Positions 26,336 through 33,314 of a DNA stretch of 64,000 bases are shown piece after piece (the first letter of the stretch is position 1; every line of letters begins with the position of its first letter). The stretch comes from Brucella intermedia LMG 3301. GTDB lineage: Bacteria; Pseudomonadota; Alphaproteobacteria; Rhizobiales; Rhizobiaceae. The notes beneath the pieces are model-generated. The model was not told the DNA's origin. It worked only from the letters and a program-made list of their open reading frames with translations, and did no database searches. A program made the translations under genes and the position numbers. Where the stretch lies: NCBI RefSeq assembly GCF_000182645.1, contig NZ_ACQA01000002.1, positions 496,001 through 560,000 on the forward strand, in the 5' to 3' direction.

Positions 26336-27751
26336 TTAATCTTCGCGGAAGGCCCGGTTCAGGCTGTCCGTGATGGGGGAAACCAGATAATCGATCGCAC
26401 GACGTTCCTTATGCACGATGATGATTTCAGCCGGCATACCGGGATAAAGTCGGGCGGTTGGATTTGCGGCGAGCGATGCCGGAGTGATTTCGGCACGTGC
26501 CACGAAAAATGCGGTATCGGTCTTCTCATCAAGTGACTGATCGGCGGCGATATAGGTCAGCTTGCCATCCAGCGGCGCCATTGACCGCTGATTATAGGCG
26601 GTCAGGCGGATTTGTGCGCCTGCGCCAACCGAAATGCTGTCGATATCACGCGGGCTGATTTTCATTTCGACGACGAGGGGTTCGTTTTCAGGAACGATAT
26701 CCATGATCGCTTCGCCCGGCGCGATGACGCCGCCCGGCGTACGCAGCCGGATGTTGGCTACAATCCCGTCTTGCGGCGAGCGGACTTCCACGCGCCGCAT
26801 CACATCCTTGGCCGCGACGATACGTTCCTGCACATCCGAAAGCTCGACCTGGCTTGATGTGATTTCGCCTGCAATTTCGGATTGGAGATCGCTTTCGATT
26901 CCAGTCAGGGCAAACTCCGCGCCGGCTTTCGCTTGCTCGGCTTTCGCCTTGTCACCGGCATACTCGCCTCTGTCGCCGGCGAGCTGGCTGAGACGCGTAT
27001 CGATTTCCGTGAGCTTCGATTTCTGGGCAAAACCCTTTTCGACGAGGCTGGCAATCGCCTTGCGCTGATCGCTGATGAGTTCGATTTGCCGGTCCGTCGC
27101 GGCTATCTGTGCGGTCGATGCCTTGGCTTGCTCCGTATATTGCTCGATAGTTTTCTGCTGTATGTCGATCTTGCTCAGTTTCTGGGCAAGTCGCTTCTGG
27201 AAGAAGATGTTTTCGGCGCGAATGGCATTCTGCGCGTTTTCACCGCTCTCGGCAAAGCTGGCGGGAAAGCTGATCTCCTTCTCCCCCGCCTGTTCTGCGC
27301 GCAGACGAGCGAGTTTTGCGATCAAGCCGATGCGCCTGCTTTCAAGGGACTGGAGGTCGGAACGTGCCTTTGTGTCGTCCAACCGCAGAAGCGGTTGGCC
27401 GACCTTGACGATATCGCCTTCCTGCACCAGCAGGCGATCAAGAATACCGCCTTCGAGATGGCTGATGGTCTTGCGTTTGGAATCGACGATGACCGTGCCC
27501 ATTGCTACCGCCGCACTTCCAAGATTGGCAGAATAGGCCCAGGCGAAGAACCCGCCGAAAGCGACGCCGATCGTTGCGAGGCCTGCAATGATCAGCCCAC
27601 GCAGGGGCGATCTTGAATCCTCGCGCTCCAGATCGAGCGCCCATTCAGGTTTGACGCTGCCAAAACGGGTAAGAGCCTGGTGATCCGACGATTCCGCGCG
27701 CGGCGCGAGCAGGCTGGAAACACGACGAGGAATAATCGATTTGCCCATCAT
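26336..27751 (-). CDS. HlyD-family type I secretion periplasmic adaptor
   Basis: 471 residues. One membrane helix lies at about residues 51-73 (LRGLIIAGLATIGVAFGGFF). The beta-barrel/lipoyl parts flank a long coiled coil (about residues 110-320, many Lys/Glu/Gln heptads such as QQKTIEQYTEQAKAST). VRSPQDGIVANIRLRTPGGVI and the C-terminal ARLYPGMPAEIIIV are the HlyD signatures. ATG 27751 overlaps the exporter stop as ATGA. It links the inner-membrane ABC exporter to an outer-membrane TolC-type channel to release the RTX protein; no TolC gene is in the window. The S. meliloti counterpart is ExpD2/WgdB. Confidence 0.92.
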   Translation of the reverse strand: MMGKSIIPRRVSSLLAPRAESSDHQALTRFGSVKPEWALDLEREDSRSPLRGLIIAGLATIGVAFGGFFAWAYSANLGSAAVAMGTVIVDSKRKTISHLEGGILDRLLVQEGDIVKVGQPLLRLDDTKARSDLQSLESRRIGLIAKLARLRAEQAGEKEISFPASFAESGENAQNAIRAENIFFQKRLAQKLSKIDIQQKTIEQYTEQAKASTAQIAATDRQIELISDQRKAIASLVEKGFAQKSKLTEIDTRLSQLAGDRGEYAGDKAKAEQAKAGAEFALTGIESDLQSEIAGEITSSQVELSDVQERIVAAKDVMRRVEVRSPQDGIVANIRLRTPGGVIAPGEAIMDIVPENEPLVVEMKISPRDIDSISVGAGAQIRLTAYNQRSMAPLDGKLTYIAADQSLDEKTDTAFFVARAEITPASLAANPTARLYPGMPAEIIIVHKERRAIDYLVSPITDSLNRAFRED

Positions 27752-28857
27752 GCGTTTGCTGCTCCCATTTGCGGGCCATTACTGGCAGGTGTCAGTGAGG
27801 CGACCACATCCGTGCGCGGCCCGAACTGCGAGATACGTCCGTTTTCGAGCACCAGCAGCTTGTCGGCGACCTGCATGATAGATGGCCGATGTGCGATCAT
27901 GATGACAATGGCGCCATCGTCGCGCGCGTGTTCGACCGCCCGGATGAGCGCGCGCTCGCCGACCGCATCGAGATTCGAATTTGGTTCATCGAGAACGATC
28001 AGGCGCGGGCGATTGTAGAGGCAGCGGGCGAGACCAATTCTCTGGCGCTGCCCCCCGGACAAAGTCAGGCGGCCGTCGCCCACCGGGGTATCGTAGCCAA
28101 GCGGCATGCGGCCGATCATTTCATGCACATCGGCCAGACGTGCGGCTTCCAGCACGCGATGCGGATCGCTGTCACCCATGCGGGCGATATTGTCCTTGAT
28201 CGTTCCATCCAGCAGCGAGACGGACTGCGGCAGATATCCCGCAATCTCACCGAAAGAACCGCGTTCCCAGAGATAGACATTGTTTCCGTCAAGGAAAACG
28301 CCGCCGGAGGTGGGTTTGACGATGCCTATCAGCAGCCGGGCCAGCGTCGATTTGCCTGCGGCTGAGGGGCCGACAACCCCAAGGACTTCACCCGGCGAGA
28401 TCGAAAAGGAGATGCCCTTGATGATCGGGACATCCACGCCGGGTGCGGCATAGATGAGCTTGTCGATCACGAGGTCGCCATTGGGGCGCGGCGTCGGCAT
28501 GGTCTGGCGCACAGCCAGGTTTTCCGAAAGCAATGACTGGACGCGCTTCCAACTGGCGATTGCACTGACCCACTGGCGCCAGTTTTCCACGATTCGATCA
28601 AACGGCATCAGCAGGCGGCCGATGATGATGCTGGTCGCGATCATTGCGCCGGGCGTGATTTCCTGCTGCATGGCAAGCAGCGTGCCTATGCCGAGCGATC
28701 CGATCTGGATGATGAAACGCGCCGTCCGGGCAATCGAGGAGAGGGCACGGGCGCGGGTTCCGCCGAGATCGAGCACTTCAAGCGCCTGAACCTGCATCGT
28801 GCGCCAGCGGCGAGCGAGCGCCGGGGAGCATGCCCATGGCTTCGATGACTTCGGCAT
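27748..28857 (-). pseudogene. Type I secretion ABC exporter, 3' part (ATP-binding half) of a frameshifted gene
   Basis: This frame continues the exporter after a frameshift at the four-G run 28823-28826. Genuine homology begins at SPALARRWRTMQVQALEVLD; the residues before it (from 28857) are out-of-frame. It contains the last membrane segments (LAMQQEITPGAMIATSIIIG), then the ATPase domain: Walker A GPSAAGKST, signature LSGGQRQR and Walker B RLIVLDEPNSNLDA, switch His in AHRPS. With the 28778-29524 frame and one G removed it would make an exporter of about 590 residues, the PrtD/ExpD1 length. All ATPase motifs are intact, so the damage is recent, or a base-calling error. Confidence 0.8.
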
Positions 28858-29524
28858 GCCGCAAGCTGCTGCCGATCTTGGACACCGCTTCGATGTTCGC
28901 CTGGTTCGCCTCCTGAATGAGATTTCGGGTAAGGAGGTCGGTCAGCACGCCGCATGCAATCAGGATAATGACGGCGACGAGGCCAATCACGCCGAGCATG
29001 GGGTGGAGCAGGAACAGGACGCCGAGAAAGATCGGCGACCACGCGGCGTCGAGTGGAGCATTGATCGCCGGTGAGGTGAGGAAACTGCGCAGCTCGTTGA
29101 GGTCGCGAAGCGTCTGAGTCGCTTTCGGCATGCCCTGATTCACGGATGCCTGCACCGCTGCCGTCAAAACCGCCAGATTCAGGCGGCGCACAAGTGCGCT
29201 GCCCATGGCCTGAAACGACAGGGAGCGGATGAATTCCAGCACCCCGAACACGAGCATGGCGCCGATGGCGAGCACGGTCAGCATGGTGAGCGTGTCCATG
29301 CTTCGGCTGTTCAGCACCCTATCATGAACCTGCAACATGTAGAGAGGTACAGTGAGTTGTAGCAAATTGATACAGGCGCTCAGCAGCACTGCATAAAGTA
29401 GTCCCGACAGGAAAACGCGGCGGGCCTTGAAAATCAGGCCTTTCGGCGTAGTTACCGAATCGTCCTGCCCCTTTTTGTGTGCAGGGCTCTTGCCAATCGA
29501 GTTGATTTCGCGAGTATCATTCAT
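28778..29524 (-). pseudogene. Type I secretion ABC exporter, 5' part (membrane half) of a frameshifted gene
   Basis: Starts at ATG 29524 and encodes the first ~234 residues of a PrtD/ExpD1-type exporter: a cytoplasmic N-terminus, then membrane helices (VFLSGLLYAVLLSACINLL, TLTMLTVLAIGAMLVFGVLEF, IGLVAVIILIACGVL). VPLYMLQVHDRVLNSRS is the hallmark of this exporter class. The frame is lost after SSLRHAEVIEAMGMLP and ends in an unrelated 13-residue tail. If the shift is real, no ATP-hydrolysing exporter is made and RTX secretion should fail. It diverges from the MarR gene across 199 nt with a shared palindrome. Confidence 0.82.
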
Positions 29525-29683
29525 ACGCTATCTGCCTTGGAATGGTCACAGGTGGCGGATATCCCTAAAAACTGTGTGCTAGTTCTCAAGATCAGTAAAG
29601 TAATACTGCAGAGAATGTGACAGAAAAAAGGTTCTTACGGCGGGGAAATGCGAAAGGAGCAAAGAAAATATAACTGCAAATTT

Positions 29684-29698
29684 CTTCAAAATTTGAAG
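29684..29698. promoter_or_regulatory. Candidate MarR operator in the exporter-MarR divergent region
   Basis: CTTCAAA-A-TTTGAAG is a perfect 7-bp-arm palindrome 25 nt upstream of the MarR start. It shares the core TTCAAA-N-TTTGAA with 31662-31674 and, less exactly, 26190-26204. TATAAC at 29669-29674 could be a -10 element just before it, which would place the site for autoregulation. Confidence 0.65.
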
Positions 29699-29723
29699 TA
29701 AAATTGAAAATGGAGAGCAAAAG

Positions 29724-30293
29724 ATGCAAAAACTTCTACACGAGGGAGTGGAAGTCGAAACATCAGTCGATGGCTTTACTGCCGTTGATTTTCCTGAAGT
29801 TACCGCCGAAAAACAGGAACGCAGACATCCGGTTCATACAGTCGTTATCACGCATTTCGAGCTGGCCCGGATGATAGAACGAGTGAACCGCCGCTTTGTA
29901 AGCTTGCTGAAAACCGAGCTGACGAAGTTAGGCGTGGAAGATATCGGTCCGGCCCAGACCCTGGTTCTGATGGCTATAGGCGATGTCGAGCTCACTGTGG
30001 GTGAACTATTGGATCGCGGGCATTATGTCGGTTCCAACATTTCCTATTATCTGAAACAGCTTACCGATGGTGGATATGTCGACCGTGTAACCTCGCAGAG
30101 AGATAAACGGTCTGCCCGTATTCGCCTGACGGACAAGGGTGAAAGGCTGTGTGCAAGCTTGCGGAATGCGAGCCGGTCCTACAACCATATCCTCACCCGC
30201 GATGATGACGATCTTCGCAATCTGGAGATTGCCTATCAGACACTGCACAGACTGGAACTCGTGTGGGGTAATGCCGCACGGTTTGGCATTTGA
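29724..30293 (+). CDS. MarR-family regulator, WggR/ExpG-like
   Basis: 189 residues. The winged HTH spans about 45-145: FELARMIERVNRRFVSLLKTEL, GPAQTLVLMAIGD, LTVGELLDRGHYVGSNISYYLKQL (recognition helix) and the wing DRVTSQRDKRSARIRLTDKG. The ribosome site is GGAG ahead of ATG 29724. Length and position beside the ExpD-like secretion genes recall ExpG/WggR, the MarR-type activator of galactoglucan genes in S. meliloti. Three copies of one palindrome in the locus, one directly upstream of this gene, suggest autoregulation and control of the whole locus. Confidence 0.88.
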   Translation: MQKLLHEGVEVETSVDGFTAVDFPEVTAEKQERRHPVHTVVITHFELARMIERVNRRFVSLLKTELTKLGVEDIGPAQTLVLMAIGDVELTVGELLDRGHYVGSNISYYLKQLTDGGYVDRVTSQRDKRSARIRLTDKGERLCASLRNASRSYNHILTRDDDDLRNLEIAYQTLHRLELVWGNAARFGI

Positions 30294-30308
30294 TGGGTTG
30301 CGATTATT

Positions 30309-30325
30309 TTCGGCCGCTAGCCGAA
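30309..30325 (+). terminator. Small hairpin between MarR and GT4 genes
   Basis: TTCGGC (30309-30314), loop CGCTA, GCCGAA (30320-30325). It is in the 45-nt gap before the GT4 start and has no T-run; a weak attenuator or RNA-stability stem at best. Confidence 0.3.
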
Positions 30326-30338
30326 CACGTTTCGTAAC

Positions 30339-31559
30339 ATGCGTATAGCATTTGTGCACAGGCGCGGTTTCGGTCAGTTCGCTGCGTTAGCCGAGAATCT
30401 GGCTACGAGTGGACATGAGGTAAGCCTGATCTGCGAGACAGTGGACCGTCGCCTCCCAGCGGTTCGCGTCATTCGCCACAGAGTAGAATCTGGTCCTCGC
30501 ACCGGCGGTGCGATGGCCAGATATCTGGAAGTACCCGATCATCACACGAGGATCGGGTACCGTGTGGCCGAAACCCTGGAATCCATGGCCCATCATGGTC
30601 AGGCACCCGATATCGTCGTCGGTCATATTGGCTGGGGCAGCATGATGTTCGTCAAGGACGTGCTGCCCTTAGTCCCCGCACTTGGCTATTGCGAGTTTTT
30701 CTACCGCGCGAATGGTGCCGATGTCGGTTTCGCACCGGGCGACCGGCCCGATATTGAAACCCGCAAGCGCCTGCGCCTGCGTAACATGGCGCAGTTGGTT
30801 ACCCTTGAGGGTATCGACGGCGGATTCAGCCCGACGCATTGGCAAAAGAGCCTTTATCCGCGTTCCGTTCAGAACCGCATTGCCGTGGTTCACGAAGGGG
30901 TCGATACCAAACTCTTCTATCCGGATCGTCACGCAACGATCCAGTTGCCGGACGGACGGACGCTGAAGGCAGGAGAATCGCGCGTAATCACGTTTGTCGC
31001 GCGCGATCTCGAACCCTATCGCGGCTTTCCTCAAGCGCTCGAGGCTGCGGCCAAGGTCATCCGGCAGAACGATGACGCGATCTTCGTTTTTGTTGGCGGC
31101 GATGGCGTCAGCTATGGAACCCCGCCGCCCGGAGGCGGTTCGTGGCGCGAGCATCTCGTCGGGAATCTTGATCTGCCGCCGGATCGAATCGTGTTTCCCG
31201 GCACGATCCCGCATGTCCAGTTGCGGAAACTCTATCAGATATCGACTGCCCACATCTATCTGACGTATCCGTTTGTCCTGTCCTGGTCGGTCGTGGAAGC
31301 GATGGCATGCGGCGCGCTCATCATCGGTTCGGATACGCCTCCCGTTCGGGAGTTGATCCGCTCGGGCCAAAACGGGCTGCTTGTACCGTTTTTTGAGCCG
31401 GACGTGTTGGCGGAAGTGATCATGAACGTGCTTCGTGACCCCGATGCATGTCTCCAGATGAGAGCTGCAGCACGACGAACCGTGGAAACCCGGTTCAGGT
31501 TGTCGGATTGTTTACGGCAGCAAAAAACCTTGATCGAGGCAGTATTGAACGGGCGGTAG
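30339..31559 (+). CDS. GT4-family glycosyltransferase (possible ExpC/WgcA counterpart)
   Basis: 406 residues from ATG 30339, 45 nt after the MarR gene and probably co-transcribed; the ribosome site is weak. The N-terminus MRIAFVHRRGFGQFAALAENL resembles the GT4 subfamily whose acceptor domain starts with the first strand. The C-terminal GT-B domain has VTFVARDLEPYRGFPQALEA, FVFVGGDGVSYGT, PGTIPHVQLRKLYQISTAH and LSWSVVEAMACGALIIGSDT with the donor-binding Glu. In S. meliloti, a glycosyltransferase gene (expC) is adjacent to expG, so synteny supports a role in the same polysaccharide. Donor unknown. Confidence 0.88.
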   Translation: MRIAFVHRRGFGQFAALAENLATSGHEVSLICETVDRRLPAVRVIRHRVESGPRTGGAMARYLEVPDHHTRIGYRVAETLESMAHHGQAPDIVVGHIGWGSMMFVKDVLPLVPALGYCEFFYRANGADVGFAPGDRPDIETRKRLRLRNMAQLVTLEGIDGGFSPTHWQKSLYPRSVQNRIAVVHEGVDTKLFYPDRHATIQLPDGRTLKAGESRVITFVARDLEPYRGFPQALEAAAKVIRQNDDAIFVFVGGDGVSYGTPPPGGGSWREHLVGNLDLPPDRIVFPGTIPHVQLRKLYQISTAHIYLTYPFVLSWSVVEAMACGALIIGSDTPPVRELIRSGQNGLLVPFFEPDVLAEVIMNVLRDPDACLQMRAAARRTVETRFRLSDCLRQQKTLIEAVLNGR

Positions 31560-31661
31560 CTGGTATGTGGCGACAATCGGGCGTGCAAGTCCTGTAACGT
31601 AAATATAAAACTCCGTGTTTCTGCGTGTTTACGCTGTTATTGTAATATATATGAACATTGT

Positions 31662-31674
31662 TTCAAATTTTGAA
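31662..31674. promoter_or_regulatory. Candidate MarR operator upstream of rightward polysaccharide operon
   Basis: TTCAAA-T-TTTGAA is a perfect palindrome in the AT-rich 243-nt gap before the 31803 gene. TTGATG (31713-31718) with ATACAT (31736-31741) is a weak promoter candidate about 39 nt downstream, a spacing compatible with activation. Confidence 0.65.
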
Positions 31675-31802
31675 TTAAACTCGTTCCAAATATTCGTAAT
31701 ATTATCATATAGTTGATGCTATAAGACTGTTGACAATACATAGACTGTATTTTCTCATTGCAAGTGCAGGCCGAGACTCCCAAGTCGGCCATCACACAAT
31801 GG

Positions 31803-33314
31803 ATGATTATGTTGAGCACACCACTTCCTGCGATCTCGGCGCGGAAATCCCGCCGATATGCCATTGCTTCGATGCGTGATCGTGAAGCGCTGGAAGCGAC
31901 GTCTCTGGGCGAGCTGACCACCTTTGTCGAAGGAGACGGAAAACGCCTTCGTCTGGCGAATACATTTCCACTCATTGCTGTCGCCGCTTCGCAAGAGGGC
32001 GAGAACGAACTCAAAACGGTTCTGCAGCAGATTTATCGTCTGAGCACCATTCCGGAACTACCCGTTGTGCGGGTCGATGAAGCATCCCCCGAAACGGCTC
32101 CGCTGCTGGTTACGCAGTTGCTTGAGAGCAGTCTGGATCGCCTTGTCGGCCATGTCAGCAAGGTTCACACCGAGCTCGCCATGCTGCGCCGCGAGCGCGA
32201 GACGATGTTTGAGAATTATCGGGCGATTGAAGACGCATTCCACGCCCGCAACTGGGATTCCTCGACGGAAATTTTCAGTCATGCTCCTCTGGTCGATCCA
32301 AAGGATGAGGGCTTTGCGCGCCTGCTGCGCGAATCGGAGATTGAACAGCTTTTTCCTGTTTCAAGCTATGCCGTTTCCGGTTTCGCCCTCCATTTCCGCG
32401 ATCTGCCCGCCAACCGCAACGGCCAGCTGATCGTAACGCTGGACTATCTGGAAAACGGCGAGGGAATTGCCGAGTGGCTGGTTCCCTACAGCGCGCTGCA
32501 GTCGGAATGGAATTTCTTCTCGCTTCCCAAGGCATGTGATGGCAGCCATCGGACGCTCCGCCTGCGCATCTCCGCCTCGGGCGGCGTGCCGCCGGAACTG
32601 TCGCTGGGCAATGTGATCGCCAACGAACGCTATGCGGCGCGTGCCCGTATTCCGCACGCCGATCTCGACATGCGCCCTCTGGCATTGAGGATTTTCACCG
32701 GCTTGCCGGGTGTGCGCCCGGCATCGTTGCCGAACGCCATCGTGCCGACTGCGTTGATCAATGGCCGAAAGGTTGACGACTACCGTCTGCCGGTCGAATT
32801 ACTGCGCAACGTGGCCAACGTGTCCGTTACGTCCATTACTCCCGATTTTCCGACTGTGCGTTTTCTGGAACATGAGGATGCCATCGGCTGTCATCCGCTC
32901 GAGGAGGGCGTCACTGCGGCTTCCATTCGCCGTGTGGTTGCTCCGGGTACGGTCCGCGTCTCCGCGCGGGCTGTGATTGACCATCCAGAGGGCAAACCCT
33001 GTGCCGTCGGTCTGTTGCTGGTCAATCTGGCATCAGACGTGAAGGAGGAAATCGACGCGATTTCCAATCTTGATCGGCGACGTCAGCAGGTTTTGTTCAG
33101 CGGTTGGTCGGAGGTCGCGCCCAATCGCCCGATCGATATCAATTTCATGCTTGAGGGACCGGTCGACCGGACGATGGATCTCGTTGTGCTGAGCAAGGCC
33201 GCTGCGGATTCCGTGGATTTTTCCTGGCTCAAGGTCTTCAACTTCCGGCTGGTCAAGCACATTGAGGCCGGGCCCGCTCAGGAATTAGCCAAAGAGGCCG
33301 CGAATGTACGATAG
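31803..33314 (+). CDS. Unassigned polysaccharide-cluster protein (possibly DUF6212)
   Basis: 503 residues from ATG 31803; ATG 31809 and TTG 31758 are alternatives and no start has a good ribosome site. No signal peptide or membrane helix is evident. Residues ~80-160 are helical (ETAPLLVTQLLESSLDRLVG, KVHTELAMLRRERETMFENY); the rest is rich in short strands with tryptophans (EGIAEWLVPYSALQSEWNFF, VLFSGWSEVAP, FSWLKVFNF). I do not recognise it with certainty; it may belong to the DUF6212 family seen in rhizobial loci. It is the first gene of the rightward operon and overlaps the GT2-GT4 gene by 11 nt, so the two are translationally coupled. Confidence 0.7.
   Translation: MIMLSTPLPAISARKSRRYAIASMRDREALEATSLGELTTFVEGDGKRLRLANTFPLIAVAASQEGENELKTVLQQIYRLSTIPELPVVRVDEASPETAPLLVTQLLESSLDRLVGHVSKVHTELAMLRRERETMFENYRAIEDAFHARNWDSSTEIFSHAPLVDPKDEGFARLLRESEIEQLFPVSSYAVSGFALHFRDLPANRNGQLIVTLDYLENGEGIAEWLVPYSALQSEWNFFSLPKACDGSHRTLRLRISASGGVPPELSLGNVIANERYAARARIPHADLDMRPLALRIFTGLPGVRPASLPNAIVPTALINGRKVDDYRLPVELLRNVANVSVTSITPDFPTVRFLEHEDAIGCHPLEEGVTAASIRRVVAPGTVRVSARAVIDHPEGKPCAVGLLLVNLASDVKEEIDAISNLDRRRQQVLFSGWSEVAPNRPIDINFMLEGPVDRTMDLVVLSKAAADSVDFSWLKVFNFRLVKHIEAGPAQELAKEAANVR

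Noticed and set aside
31729-31757. TTGACA at 31730-31735 as a -35 box with a -10 at the usual distance
   Set aside because: At 16-18 nt downstream the sequence is TTCTCA/TCTCAT, too far from TATAAT to call a promoter.
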